From contig NZ_JAEUXJ010000007.1 of the NCBI RefSeq assembly GCF_016775475.1, positions 1 through 64,000 on the forward strand: a stretch of DNA of 64,000 nucleotides. Reading direction: 5' to 3'. Shown piece by piece: positions 55,002 through 64,000 of the stretch. Under the pieces are notes generated by a model. The model did no database searches. It was not told where the DNA came from and was given only the letters and a program-made list of their open reading frames with translations. Source of the stretch: Belnapia mucosa (lineage in GTDB: Bacteria; Pseudomonadota; Alphaproteobacteria; Acetobacterales; Acetobacteraceae). Every line of letters begins with the position of its first letter. Within the stretch, counting starts at the first letter, position 1. The translations under genes were made by a program, and so were the position numbers.

Positions 55002-56795
55002 TCAGCGCCGGCCGAACAGCTTCTCCAATTCGGCGGCGCCGAGGCGGAGGAAGGTCGGGCGGCCATGCGAGCAGGTGGCGGCGCGCGGCGTCGCCTCCAT
55101 CTGCCGCAGCAGGGCATCCATCTCGGGCGGGGTGAGGCGCCGCCCGGCGCGGACCGAGCCATGGCAGGCCAGCCGTGCCACGGCGGCATCCAGCTTGCGG
55201 TCGAGCGCCGTCGCCTCGTCATAGGCGGCCAGCTCCTCGGCCAGGTCGCGCAGCAGCGGGCCGGGATCGGCGGCGCCGAGCAGCGCCGGCAGGGCGCGCA
55301 CCAGCACCGCGCCGGGGCCGAAGCCCTCGACCTCGAGGCCGAGCCGTGCGAGGTCCTCGGCAAAGCCCAGCAGCCGGGCGGCATCGGCCGGCGGCAGGTC
55401 GATCACCGCGGGCAGCAGCAGGGGCTGGGCGCGCACCCCGCCCTCGACCAGCTGGGCCCGCAGCGCCTCATGCGTCAGGCGTTCATGCGCCGCGTGCTGG
55501 TCCACCAGGACCAGCGCCCCATCCGGCGCCTCGGCGAGGATATAAGTCTCCATCAGCTGGGCGAGCGCCCGGCCGAGCGGGTGTTCGGCGGGCGCCGGCT
55601 CCGGCGCCGGGGCGGGCGGGCGCGGCGGGGCGAAGCCGAGCGGCAGGCTGGGGGCCGGTACGGGCGGCGGCGCGGCGGCTGGCGTGAGGGCGAGCTGCAT
55701 CTCGGCCAGGCCGATCCGGTCCGGCAGCGGCGCCGGCTCCGGCCGTCGCCAGCCACCCGACCAGCCGGTGCGCGGCGCATAGGCGGTCAGCGCCGGGGCC
55801 GGTGCCGCGACGCCCGCGCCGGCCGAGAGCGAGCGCCGCAGCGCGCCGATCAGCAGGCCGCGCACCGCCGCCTCCTCGCGGAAGCGCAGCTCGGTCTTCA
55901 TCGGATGGACGTTCACATCCACCGCCTCGGGCGGCAGGTCGAGGAAGAGCGCCGCCACCGGATGCCGCCCCGCCGCGACCAGGTCGCGATAGGCGACGCG
56001 CAGCGCCGTCCGCATCATCTGGTCCCGCACCGGGCGGCGGTTCACGACCAGATGCTGTTCCATCCCCGTCGCCCGCGTATAGGCCGGCTGGGCGGCGAGG
56101 CCGGACAGGGCGAGCCCGGCGCCCTCGCCGACCACCGGCAGGCTGGCCGCGGCGAAATCCGGGCCGAGCAGATCGGCGATCCGCGCATCCCGTTCGGCGG
56201 GGGCAAGGGCCAGCACTTCCCGCCCATCCTGCGTCACCCGGAAGCCGACCTCCGGCCAGGCGAGCGCCAAGCGGCGCACCGCCTCCACCGCCTGGTCGGC
56301 CTCGGTGCGGGGGGATTTCAGAAATTTGCGGCGGGCGGGGACGGCGTAGAACAGGTCCCGCACCTCGATCCGCGTGCCGGGCGCGCCGGAGGCCGGCACC
56401 ACCGCGCCCTTCCGCCCGCCTTCGACCGTCAGGGCATGCGCATCCCCGCCCCCCGGCCGGCTGGTGATAGAGAGCCGCGCGACGGCGCCGATCGAGGGCA
56501 GCGCCTCGCCGCGGAAGCCGAGGGTGGCGATGCGGAACAGCATCGCCTCCTCCGGCAGCTTGGAGGTGGCGTGGCGTTCGACGGCGAGGCCGAGATCCTC
56601 CGGCCCCATGCCGGCGCCGTCATCCTCGACCACCACCCGCTCGATCCCGCCGCCTTCCAGCGTCACGGCGATGCGCCGCGCCCCGGCATCGAGGGCGTTC
56701 TCCACCAGCTCCTTCACCACCGCGGCCGGCCGCTCCACCACCTCGCCGGCGGCGATGCGGTTGGCAGTGGTCTCGGGAAGGAGGCGGATGGGCAT
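55002..56795 (-). CDS. mutL: DNA mismatch repair protein MutL
   Basis: 597 residues from the ATG at 56795. The GHKL ATPase domain has NRIAAGEVV, DDGAGM and GFRGEAL. The centre is a Pro/Ala-rich linker (about 335-425). The C-terminal domain has DQHAAHERLTHE, which fits the endonuclease motif DQHAx2Ex4E, plus ACHGSVRAG and CSHGRPT, so this MutL is likely endonuclease-competent, as is common outside the MutH-containing enterics. The start is 2 bases after the metallophosphoesterase stop. Confidence 0.96.
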   Translation of the reverse strand: MPIRLLPETTANRIAAGEVVERPAAVVKELVENALDAGARRIAVTLEGGGIERVVVEDDGAGMGPEDLGLAVERHATSKLPEEAMLFRIATLGFRGEALPSIGAVARLSITSRPGGGDAHALTVEGGRKGAVVPASGAPGTRIEVRDLFYAVPARRKFLKSPRTEADQAVEAVRRLALAWPEVGFRVTQDGREVLALAPAERDARIADLLGPDFAAASLPVVGEGAGLALSGLAAQPAYTRATGMEQHLVVNRRPVRDQMMRTALRVAYRDLVAAGRHPVAALFLDLPPEAVDVNVHPMKTELRFREEAAVRGLLIGALRRSLSAGAGVAAPAPALTAYAPRTGWSGGWRRPEPAPLPDRIGLAEMQLALTPAAAPPPVPAPSLPLGFAPPRPPAPAPEPAPAEHPLGRALAQLMETYILAEAPDGALVLVDQHAAHERLTHEALRAQLVEGGVRAQPLLLPAVIDLPPADAARLLGFAEDLARLGLEVEGFGPGAVLVRALPALLGAADPGPLLRDLAEELAAYDEATALDRKLDAAVARLACHGSVRAGRRLTPPEMDALLRQMEATPRAATCSHGRPTFLRLGAAELEKLFGRR

Positions 56796-56797
56796 GG

Positions 56798-57547
56798 TCA
56801 GGGGTAGTCCAGCTGCCCGGTCGCCAGCGCCCGGGCCCAATCCGCCCGACCTGCCGCCAGGGCCTCCGCGGCGGCGGCATCCCAGTCATAGGGCAGGGCG
56901 AGGAATTCGGCGCTCCAGCCCGCCGGGCCGCGTTCCATAACGGCATAGCGCGCATGCGGCGTGCCGGCGAAGACGACATGCGGATGCGGCGCGGTATCCC
57001 AGTAGCCGGGCTGGCCGACGCTGCCAGGGTTCACCACCAGCCGCCCATCCGGCAGGCGGGCCATCCGCGCCAGATGGGAATGGCCGCAGAGGATGAGGCC
57101 CGCCCCTGGCGTCGGCCCGATCCGCGCCGCGGCCTCCGCCGCCGTCGCCGGGCGCAGATGGTGCGGGCCGGCCACCACCTCCAGCGCATAGGTCAGGTCG
57201 TCCGTGGGGGTGCCATGGCAGGCGAGCACCCCCTCGGCCGGGTGCAGCACCGGCGGCAGCCCGGCCAGCCAGTCCCGATGCGCGGCATGGAGCCGCACCG
57301 CGCTGAAGGCATCGGAGGGGATCATCGCCTCGACCGGCCGGTCGAGCAGCTGCCGGTCATGGTTGCCGCGCACGGTCGGCCAGCCGAGCGCCATCAGCCG
57401 GTCGGCAACCTCCGCCGGCTGCAGCGGGCCGGAGAGGCAATCCCCGAGATTGACCACGAGATCGACGCCGCGCCGCGGCAGGTCGGCCAGCACCGCCTCC
57501 AGCGCGCGGAGATTGCCATGGATATCGGCGATGACAGCGATGCGCAT
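56798..57547 (-). CDS. Metallophosphoesterase, YfcE/MJ0936-like
   Basis: 249 residues. The calcineurin-like metal motifs are complete: DIHGN (8-12), GDCLSG, GNHD and CGHSH followed by VNPGSVGQPG. Members hydrolyse phosphodiesters or phosphomonoesters such as cyclic nucleotides or nucleotide-sugar derivatives; the specific substrate is unknown. The gene lies between pgi and mutL with 2-base gaps on each side, so the three are likely one transcription unit. Confidence 0.92.
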   Translation of the reverse strand: MRIAVIADIHGNLRALEAVLADLPRRGVDLVVNLGDCLSGPLQPAEVADRLMALGWPTVRGNHDRQLLDRPVEAMIPSDAFSAVRLHAAHRDWLAGLPPVLHPAEGVLACHGTPTDDLTYALEVVAGPHHLRPATAAEAAARIGPTPGAGLILCGHSHLARMARLPDGRLVVNPGSVGQPGYWDTAPHPHVVFAGTPHARYAVMERGPAGWSAEFLALPYDWDAAAAEALAAGRADWARALATGQLDYP

Positions 57548-57549
57548 GC

Positions 57550-59184
57550 TCAGCCCGCCCGCAATGCGGCCAGCAGGCCGAGGGTCGAGGCGTCCTGGCC
57601 CTCCGCCGGACCGCCCTCCAGCGCCTTCAGGATCGGCCCGGTGAGCTGCTTGCCCAGCTCCACCCCCCATTGGTCGAAGGCATTGATGCCCCAGAGGATG
57701 CCGAGCGAGGCCACCTTGTGCTCATAGAGCGCGACCACCTGCCCCAGGGTGAAGGCGTCGAGATGGGGCAGCAGCAGGGTCACGGTCGGCCGGTCGCCGG
57801 GGAAGACGCGATGCGGCAGCAGCCGCTCGATCTCGGCCGGTGCAGTGCCAGAGGCCGCCATCTCGGCCCGCACCTCGGCTTCGGTCTTGCCGCGCATCAG
57901 CGCCGCCGCCTGGGCGAGGCCATTGGCGAGCAGCTTGCGGTGGCTGTCGGCATGGGCGTGGTCGGGGCGCTTCACCAGGATGATATCGGCCGGCACCGGC
58001 CGCGTGCCCTGGTGGACCAGCTGCATGAAGCTGTGCTGGGCATTGGTCCCCGGCTCGCCGAAGACCACCGGCCCCGTATCATGCGCGACCGGCGCGCCGT
58101 CCAGCGTCACCCGCTTGCCGAGGCTCTCCATCTCCAGCTGCTGGAGGTGCGCCGGCAGGCGGGCGAGGCGTTCGTCATAGGGCAGCACCGCCCGCGTCGC
58201 GCAGCCGAGGCCGTTGACGTGCCAGATCTCGGTCAGGGCCAGCAGCACCGGAAGATTGGCCTCGAGCGGCGCCGCCAGGAAATGCGCATCCATCGCCCGG
58301 GCGCCGGCGAGCAGCCGCTCGAAGGACTGCCAGCCGAGCGAGAGGGCGAGGGAGAGGCCGATCGCCGACCAGAGGGAGAAGCGCCCGCCCACCCAGTCAC
58401 GGAAAGGGAAGACCCGGTCCGCGGCGATGCCGAAAGCCTCGGTCGCCTTGAGGTTGGTCGAGAGCGCGGCGAGGTGGGTGCCGACCGCCGCCTCGCCCAC
58501 CCCCTCGGCCAGCCAGGCGCGGACCAGCGCGGCATTGGTCATGGTCTCCTGGGTGGTGAAGGTCTTGCTCGCCACCAGCACCAGCGTCCGCCGCGGGTCG
58601 AGCCGGGGCTGGATCTCCTCCCAGGCATGGGCATCGACATTGCCGAGGTAATGCGGCCGCAGCGGCGCACCGGGCGTCCAGAGCGCCCGCGCGACCATGG
58701 CTGGGCCGAGATCGGAGCCGCCGATACCGATATTCAGCACATCGGTGAAGCGCTCCCCAGTCGCCCCGCGCAGCCGGCCCTCGGTGACGGCCAGGGTGAA
58801 GTCGCGCATGCGCGCCAGCACCCCCGCCACCTCGGCCGAGGCGTCCTCCTCGCCGGCGCGGAAGCCATTGGTGCCGCGCAATGCCATATGCAGCGCGGCG
58901 CGGCGCTCGGTGACATTCACCGCCTCGCCCCGCGCCATGGCGTCCCGCCGCGCCGGCAGCTCGGCAGCGCGGGCCAGGTCGAGCAGCGCCGCCCGCACCG
59001 CATCGGTCAGCGACGTCTTCGAGAGGTCGAGCAGCAACCCATCGGCGGCATGGGAGAAGCGGCGGAAGCGGTCGGGATCGGCGGCGAAGAGGGGCCGGAT
59101 GGAGCCGGCCGCGCTGCCATCCGGCCGCCGCTGCCGCGCCAGTGCCTCCACCGCCGCCCAGGCGGCCGCCAGACCCTCTGCCAT
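57550..59184 (-). CDS. pgi: Glucose-6-phosphate isomerase
   Basis: 544 residues, normal length. Both signature stretches are present: DWVGGRFSLWSAIG and GINAFDQWGVELGKQL. NIGIGGSDLGPAM is the first phosphate-binding loop. It interconverts glucose-6-phosphate and fructose-6-phosphate. It is preceded by the M16 pair (25-base gap to the stop at 59210) and followed by the phosphoesterase. Confidence 0.97.
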   Translation of the reverse strand: MAEGLAAAWAAVEALARQRRPDGSAAGSIRPLFAADPDRFRRFSHAADGLLLDLSKTSLTDAVRAALLDLARAAELPARRDAMARGEAVNVTERRAALHMALRGTNGFRAGEEDASAEVAGVLARMRDFTLAVTEGRLRGATGERFTDVLNIGIGGSDLGPAMVARALWTPGAPLRPHYLGNVDAHAWEEIQPRLDPRRTLVLVASKTFTTQETMTNAALVRAWLAEGVGEAAVGTHLAALSTNLKATEAFGIAADRVFPFRDWVGGRFSLWSAIGLSLALSLGWQSFERLLAGARAMDAHFLAAPLEANLPVLLALTEIWHVNGLGCATRAVLPYDERLARLPAHLQQLEMESLGKRVTLDGAPVAHDTGPVVFGEPGTNAQHSFMQLVHQGTRPVPADIILVKRPDHAHADSHRKLLANGLAQAAALMRGKTEAEVRAEMAASGTAPAEIERLLPHRVFPGDRPTVTLLLPHLDAFTLGQVVALYEHKVASLGILWGINAFDQWGVELGKQLTGPILKALEGGPAEGQDASTLGLLAALRAG

Positions 59185-59209
59185 GTCTTCCTCCGGGCTT
59201 GCCGCCGGG

Positions 59210-60490
59210 TCAGAGCCCGGCCGGCTGTCCGGCGATGATGACCGAAAGCGCGTCCGGCGCCAGCACCCGCGCCGCCACCGCCGCCAGCCTCTCCCGGGTC
59301 AGCGCCCGCAGCCGGGCCGGCCGTTCCGCCAGCCAATTCCTCGGCCGGTTGTTCTGCCGCAGCGAGAGCAGCGTGTCGGCGACCCGCCGGCTGTCGGAAA
59401 GTTGCAGTGGCATCGAGCCGGTGAGAAAGGCGACGGCATCGGCCAGCTCCGCCTCGGTCGGGCCCCCGGCGGCCATGCGGGCCCATTCCGCCCGGGTCAC
59501 CGAGAGCGTCTCGGCGACGCGGGCATTCTCGGTCGCGACGCTGCCGATGACGATCCCATGGCCGAAGAGCAGGTCGATGCCGGCGGCGATGCCATAGGCG
59601 AGACCCCGCTCCTCCCGCACCGATTGCATCAGGCGGGAGGTGAAGCTGCCCCCGGCCAGGATGCGGAGCATCACCTGCGCCGCCTCCCAATCGGGGTCGG
59701 CGGCGGACAGCCCCTCCTGCCCGAAGACCACAGAGGATTGCGGCGTCGCCACCGCCAGCACCTGCTGGCCGAAGGCGCGGAAGGGCGGCAGCGGCGGCAG
59801 GGCAGGTGGCGCCCCCGCCGGCAGCCCGGCAAACAAGGTGGGCAGCAGGGCGCGAAGATCGGCGGCCGAGATGGCGCCGCTCACTGCGACCAGCAGCCCC
59901 TCATGCCGGAGCTGGCGGCCGAGCGCGGCGCGAATCGCCTCCACCGGCAGGCCAGTGAGGCTGTCCGGCGTGCCGCCGCTCGGCCGGCCGGCCGAATGAC
60001 CGGGAAAGGCGGCGGCCCAGAAGGCCTGGCCCGCCTGGCCGCGCGGCGTTTCCAGCGCGCGGCGGGCGGCGGCGACCGAGCGGGCGCGCACCCGCTCCAC
60101 CGCATCCTCATCGAGCCGCGGCTCGGTCATCGCCAGCCGGGCGAGGCGCACCGCCTCCGGCAGGGCGGTGGTGAGGGCGCGGAACCCGCCTTCGAGACTG
60201 TCCCGGTCGGCGGAGAAGTTCAGGGTGATCGCCTGATCGCGCAGCGCATCGGCGAAATCATTGGCACGCAGCGATCCGGCGCCCTCGGTCAGCAGGTTGG
60301 CGGCCATGGCGGCGGCGCCTTCCTGCCCCGTCGGGTCGAGCGCGGCACCGCCCGACCAGGACCAGGCGAAGGAGACGACCGGGACCGATTGGTCCTCGAC
60401 CAGCCAGGCGGTGATGCCCTCGGCCTCGACGACCTGGATCGGCAGGGAGAAGCCGTGCTCCTCGCCCGGGGCAGGGGTGGTCCCGCTCAT
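59210..60490 (-). CDS. M16-family peptidase, non-catalytic subunit
   Basis: 426 residues, two M16 halves. At the position of the zinc motif HxxEH the sequence reads GAAAMAANLLTEG, so no metal ligands remain. The other typical region is kept: GLAYGIAAGIDLLFGHGIVIGSV near residue 300 and LPEAVRLARLAMTEPRLDEDAVERVR. Such inactive partners pair with the catalytic subunit, as in PqqF/PqqG or bacterial MPP-like dimers. It overlaps the catalytic gene by 4 bases (ATGA). Confidence 0.92.
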   Translation of the reverse strand: MSGTTPAPGEEHGFSLPIQVVEAEGITAWLVEDQSVPVVSFAWSWSGGAALDPTGQEGAAAMAANLLTEGAGSLRANDFADALRDQAITLNFSADRDSLEGGFRALTTALPEAVRLARLAMTEPRLDEDAVERVRARSVAAARRALETPRGQAGQAFWAAAFPGHSAGRPSGGTPDSLTGLPVEAIRAALGRQLRHEGLLVAVSGAISAADLRALLPTLFAGLPAGAPPALPPLPPFRAFGQQVLAVATPQSSVVFGQEGLSAADPDWEAAQVMLRILAGGSFTSRLMQSVREERGLAYGIAAGIDLLFGHGIVIGSVATENARVAETLSVTRAEWARMAAGGPTEAELADAVAFLTGSMPLQLSDSRRVADTLLSLRQNNRPRNWLAERPARLRALTRERLAAVAARVLAPDALSVIIAGQPAGL

Positions 60491-61902
60491 GCCGGCGCCC
60501 CCGGCAGCAGCCAGCCCGTGGTGCCGACCGGCTGGCCGAGCACCGCCCGGGCCGCCTCCGCGACCTGGGGCTGCGTCACCTCGCGCAGGTAGCGCGGCCA
60601 GAATTCCGCCATCTCCAGCGGCAGGCCGATGGCCAGCACGCCGCCCAGGATGCGCGGCGCGCTGCCGATCCCGTCCAGCGACAGCACGGCGCCGGCGGTG
60701 AGCTGGCGGATGGAGCGGATGGTCTCCGCCTCGCTCGGCCCGTCCTGCAGCAGGGCGGCGATGGCAGCATCGACCGCCGCCTCCAGCCGCTCCGGTGCGA
60801 CGCCCTGCCGGGCGGTGGCCGAGAGGGTGAAGGTGCCGGCCCCCACCGTCTCCGAGTCGTAGGAGGCGCTGGCGCCGGTGGCGAGGCCGGTCTCGACCAG
60901 CGCCGCATGCAGCCGGCTGCCGGGGCCGCCGCCCATCAGATGCGCCAGAACCTCCAGCGGCCAGGCATGCCGGGCTTCGCCCCAGGTCAGGCTCGGGGCG
61001 ATGGCAGCGCGGAGGAAGCTCGCCTCCCGCACCGCCCGGTCGGTCTGGGTGAAGCGCGGCTCCCCGGCGGCGGCGGGCGGCGCGGCGCGGTCGCGCCGGG
61101 CAAAGGGGCGGGCCGGGACGGCGCCGTAGAATTCCTCGGCCAGGGCGCGCACCTCCGCCTCCCGCGCATCGCCGGTGACGACCAGCGTGGCATTGACGGG
61201 GGCGTAGCGGGCGGCGTAGAATTCATGGAGGTCGTCGCGGCTGATGGCGCGGATCTCCTCCTCCCAGCCGATCAGCGGCCGGCCGCGCCAGTGCTGCGGG
61301 CCCCACATCGCCGCCTCGAAGGCTTCCCAGAAGCGGCCGCGCGGATTGCTGCCGATGCGGGAGCCGCGCTCCTCCAGGATCACCGCCCGCTCCGGCTCCA
61401 CCGTCGCCCCGGGCAGCAGGGGGCCGGCGAAGCGGTCCGCCTCCATCCGCATGACCAGCGGCAGGCGGGAGGCCTCGACGGTCTGGTGATAGGCGGTGAC
61501 GTCGCGCGAGGTGAAGGCATTGTCCTGCCCACCTTCCCGCGCCACGGCCAGCGACAGGGCGCCGGGGGCGACGTTGCGGCTGCCCTTGAACATCATGTGC
61601 TCGAGGAAATGGGCGAGGCCGGATTTCCCCGCCGGATCCTCCCCGGCGCCGGCGCCATAGAACAGGTAGTGGGAGACCACCGGCACGCGCCGGCTTTCCG
61701 CCAGCACCACCCGCAGCCCATTCGGCAGCGTCCAACTCGTCGCGCCAAACAGCGGCCGGTCGGCCAGTTTCTCGGTCGGCGGGGCGGTGGGGACGAGCGC
61801 GGGCTGGGCCAAGGGGGATTGGGCCAGGGCAGTTGGAGCGGCGGCCGCGACCGGCAGGGCGGCGGCGGAGCGGAGGGCGGTTCGGCGGGTCACGCTGGGC
61901 AT
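60487..61902 (-). CDS. M16-family metallopeptidase, catalytic subunit
   Basis: 471 residues from the ATG at 61902. An RR-containing N-terminus (MPSVTRRTALRSAAALPVAAAA) looks like a Tat or Sec signal, so the enzyme is probably periplasmic. The zinc motif HFLEH (98-102, H98, E101, H102) is complete, with the downstream glutamate in AVILEERGSR. It forms a pair with the inactive subunit downstream. Its start has GGAGAG adjoining the ATG. Confidence 0.94.
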   Translation of the reverse strand: MPSVTRRTALRSAAALPVAAAAPTALAQSPLAQPALVPTAPPTEKLADRPLFGATSWTLPNGLRVVLAESRRVPVVSHYLFYGAGAGEDPAGKSGLAHFLEHMMFKGSRNVAPGALSLAVAREGGQDNAFTSRDVTAYHQTVEASRLPLVMRMEADRFAGPLLPGATVEPERAVILEERGSRIGSNPRGRFWEAFEAAMWGPQHWRGRPLIGWEEEIRAISRDDLHEFYAARYAPVNATLVVTGDAREAEVRALAEEFYGAVPARPFARRDRAAPPAAAGEPRFTQTDRAVREASFLRAAIAPSLTWGEARHAWPLEVLAHLMGGGPGSRLHAALVETGLATGASASYDSETVGAGTFTLSATARQGVAPERLEAAVDAAIAALLQDGPSEAETIRSIRQLTAGAVLSLDGIGSAPRILGGVLAIGLPLEMAEFWPRYLREVTQPQVAEAARAVLGQPVGTTGWLLPGAPA

Positions 61903-62020
61903 CTCTCCGATGTGGGGACGCTGGCTGCACTGCGCCAGCGCCGCTTGCGGCCCGTGGGATTTTCCATCATGAGCGGCTATGTGGCTGAAAAATATAGAAA
62001 AATCCTTGTCATCTCTGCAT

Positions 62021-63358
62021 ATGAGCAGGTCTTCATGCATCCTTGCCCTGGCGGGGCTGCTGCTTGCCCTGCCGGCCCGCGCCGAGCCCCTCCTTCCCAG
62101 GCTGGTGGCCTGGCAGGAGGCGCTGGCGGCGGAGGGCTGGCTGCTGCGCGGCCAAGCCACCTTCGTCGAACAGGGCCATCCCGGCTTCCCCTCGCCTTAT
62201 CGGGGCGAGAACAGCATGCAGGCCAAGGCGATGCAGCGGAACACGCTTTCCGCTGATCTGGTGGTAGGCCGGCGGTTGTGGAGTGGGGCGGAGTTTATCA
62301 TCGACCCGCAGATATCCCGCGGCTTCGGCCTTTCGGGCACCCGCGGCGCCGCGGCCTTCCCGAATGGCGAGGCCTTCCGCACCGGCTCCGAAGGGCCGGC
62401 GACCTATATGACCCGGGCCTTCCTGCGGCAGACCATCGCCTTGTCCGGCGAGACGGTGGCGGGCGATGATGACCCCTACCGCTTCGCGGGGCCGCTGCCG
62501 CGGGAGAGGGTGACCATCACCGCCGGCAAGATCGCGGTCTTCGACATCTTCGACGACAATCGCTACGCCCATGATCCGCGCACGCAATTCCTGAACTGGG
62601 CCTTCGTCTCCGCCGGCGCCTTCGATTTCGCCAACGACGCCAAGGGCTATACCAACGGCATCGCGGTGGAATGGGAGGATGGGTGCTGGGCGGTGCGCGC
62701 CGGGGCGATGCAGGTGGCGAAGCGGATCAACACCCTCTCGCTCGACCCGAAGCCGCTGCGCGGGCACCAGATCCTGCTCCAGGCCGACCGTTTCTTCGAC
62801 TGGAGCGGGCGGCCGGGGGCAGTGCGGCTGCTGGGCGGCTGGTCGCAGACGCGGTCCCAAAGCTATGCGACGCTGCTCGGCGGCGACATCACCCAGACCG
62901 AGAGTGGCCCGCGCGGCCGCGGCATCGGCAAGGCGATGCTGGTCCTGAACGGCGAGCAGGAGCTGGCCGAGGCGCTGGGCGCCTTCGCCCGCCTGTCCTG
63001 GAATGACGGCCGCACCCAGCAATGGATGTATACCGAGATGGACTGGGCCGCCTCGGCCGGGCTGGTGATCGGCGGGGCGCGCTGGGGCCAGCCGGCGGAT
63101 GCGGTCGGGCTGGCCGGGAATGTCGCCGGCCTGTCGGACGGGCACCGGCGCTTCGTGGCGGCCGGTGGTGCCGGCTTCATCATCGGCGATGGCAGGCTGC
63201 GCTACCGGCCGGAGGTCGCGCTGGAGGGCTATTACGCCTGGGGGATGGCGGCGGGGACGGTGCTGACGGCGGATGCCCAGCTGAACCTCAACCCCGCCTA
63301 CAATGCCGACCGGGGGCCGATCCCGGTCCTGGCGCTGCGGCTGCGGAGCAGTTTCTGA
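62021..63358 (+). CDS. Carbohydrate-selective porin, OprB-like
   Basis: 445 residues from the ATG at 62021; the earlier ATG at 61979 adds 14 residues in a rather AT-rich stretch. Signal peptide (CILALAGLLLALPARA). The barrel has NTLSADLVVGRRLWSGAEFIIDPQISRGFG, ITAGKIAVFDIFDDNRYAHDPRTQFLNW and GYTNGIAVEWEDGCWAVRAGAM, features of OprB porins that import sugars. It ends in LRSSF with a C-terminal Phe, as required for outer-membrane insertion. It stands alone, divergent from the M16 genes. Confidence 0.92.
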   Translation: MSRSSCILALAGLLLALPARAEPLLPRLVAWQEALAAEGWLLRGQATFVEQGHPGFPSPYRGENSMQAKAMQRNTLSADLVVGRRLWSGAEFIIDPQISRGFGLSGTRGAAAFPNGEAFRTGSEGPATYMTRAFLRQTIALSGETVAGDDDPYRFAGPLPRERVTITAGKIAVFDIFDDNRYAHDPRTQFLNWAFVSAGAFDFANDAKGYTNGIAVEWEDGCWAVRAGAMQVAKRINTLSLDPKPLRGHQILLQADRFFDWSGRPGAVRLLGGWSQTRSQSYATLLGGDITQTESGPRGRGIGKAMLVLNGEQELAEALGAFARLSWNDGRTQQWMYTEMDWAASAGLVIGGARWGQPADAVGLAGNVAGLSDGHRRFVAAGGAGFIIGDGRLRYRPEVALEGYYAWGMAAGTVLTADAQLNLNPAYNADRGPIPVLALRLRSSF

Positions 63359-63369
63359 CATCCCCACAC

Positions 63370-63384
63370 AGCCGCTGCGCGGCT
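63370..63384. terminator. Hairpin between convergent porin and lipoprotein genes
   Basis: AGCCGC-TGC-GCGGCT (63370-63384) is a perfect 6-bp stem, flanked by CCCC on the left and a G7 run on the right that may extend the stem. It lies between the convergent stops at 63358 and 63407, where a two-way terminator is expected. Confidence 0.5.
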
Positions 63385-63406
63385 TTGCGGGGGGGCCTAG
63401 GTCAGG

Positions 63407-63997
63407 TCAGAAAATGCTCTCGAACAGCGCGGTGACCGGGTTGCGGCTGCGGCTGCGCTGGATGATGGGCGTCTCGCCCTCGGTCACGTCGCGGCCGAGT
63501 GCCGCATTCTCCCGCAGCCGCTGGGCTTCACGCCGGGGGTCGAGGGCGGTGCCCGAGGGCTCCGGCCCGCGCCAGAAGATCAGCCGGTCCACCAGGCTGC
63601 GGTCGGGCTGGTCGAGCTTCAGGCTTTCCTCATCGACCCGGCGGCGGATGTCGTTGCCGACCGGCCGGCCGGCCTGGGTGAGCAGCGCCGATTCGGCCTG
63701 GCTGCGCGGGCCGGCGGCGGGGCCGCTGTTCAGCACCGCGCCCGGCACCAGCGCTGCTTCGGCGGCCTGGCGGGTCGAGACTTCCTGCGGCCGGTCGGCG
63801 CCGGGCCGCGGCACCGGCAGCTCCCCGCCCAGCGAGGGGGGCATGGAGAGCGGCGCCCGGGTGGTGACCTGGAACTCGTCCGGCGCGTCCCGGGTAAAGC
63901 CGAAGGTCCGCGCGGTATCGCCGCCGCAGCCCGTCAGGGTGGCGAGCAGCAGGGCGGACAGGGCCAGGATGGGGCCCGGCAGGCGGCGGTTCCTCAT
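63407..63997 (-). CDS. DUF3035-type lipoprotein
   Basis: 196 residues. Signal peptide with lipobox LTGC (C24), then FGFTRDAPDEFQVTTRAPLSMPP, which is the opening of DUF3035-type alphaproteobacterial lipoproteins, and a disordered Pro/Gly/Arg-rich remainder. The C-terminal stretch RSRSRNPVTALFESIF is typical too. The function is not established, although the family is conserved near lspA and M16 peptidases. The gene ends before the window edge, so upstream neighbours cannot be read. Confidence 0.9.
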   Translation of the reverse strand: MRNRRLPGPILALSALLLATLTGCGGDTARTFGFTRDAPDEFQVTTRAPLSMPPSLGGELPVPRPGADRPQEVSTRQAAEAALVPGAVLNSGPAAGPRSQAESALLTQAGRPVGNDIRRRVDEESLKLDQPDRSLVDRLIFWRGPEPSGTALDPRREAQRLRENAALGRDVTEGETPIIQRSRSRNPVTALFESIF

Positions 63998-64000
63998 GCG

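Overview
The window is about 73% GC by eye, gene-dense and strongly biased to G/C at third codon positions. Gene content points to an alphaproteobacterium of the Acetobacteraceae, most like Roseomonas and relatives. Supporting signs are four orphan tripartite-tricarboxylate (Bug/TctC) binding proteins, hopanoid side-chain genes, the ffs-dnaX-ybaB-recR order, and a DUF3035-type lipoprotein. The assignment is an inference from gene families; no rRNA or tRNA gene is present to test it. No stretch longer than about 300 bases lacks a gene.

Layout. 1-1133: 3' truncated RTX calcium-binding protein. 1262-4264: DNA repair/replication block (recR, ybaB, dnaX) behind the SRP RNA gene ffs. 4327-10587: Bug protein, nudC, a small lipoprotein, hpnG, and a TauE/SafE - TIGR02186 - UspA operon. 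10657-17233: mlaA, then a hopanoid operon hpnI-hpnJ-(YunG-like)-hpnK-hpnL-Bug that should build bacteriohopanetetrol cyclitol ether; it ends in three perfect hairpins. 17380-19499: P450 and short-chain dehydrogenase. 19603-25062: a complete heavy-metal RND efflux operon. 25064-29005: Bug protein, tadA, peptidase C26, an RluB-type pseudouridine synthase and rsmD. 29002-34915: glycosyltransferases, including a GT2-GT4 fusion and a 681-residue unknown. 34916-37753: Bug protein and a Rieske dioxygenase pair.

37852-54950 holds the most notable system: an aryl-polyene (xanthomonadin/flexirubin-like) biosynthesis and export locus. It has a ketosynthase, a chain-length-factor-like partner, a ketoreductase, two hot-dog dehydratases, one acyl carrier protein, an aryl/acyl-activating AMP ligase, a COG4648-type membrane protein, a LolA-like carrier, an MMPL exporter, two acyltransferases, a GT2, a polysaccharide deacetylase-like protein, two methyltransferases and a halogenase-like flavoenzyme. 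Compared with the enterobacterial ape cluster it looks reduced: one classical ketosynthase, one ACP, and no ammonia-lyase or 4-hydroxybenzoate synthase for the aryl starter inside the window.

55002-64000: housekeeping genes (mutL, metallophosphoesterase, pgi), a paired M16 peptidase system with one catalytically dead partner, an OprB-like porin and a DUF3035-type lipoprotein.

Many genes overlap by ATGA, GTGA or TGATG junctions, so several operons are probably translationally coupled. Start codons were chosen by ribosome binding site, signal peptide and overlap; alternatives are given where they matter.
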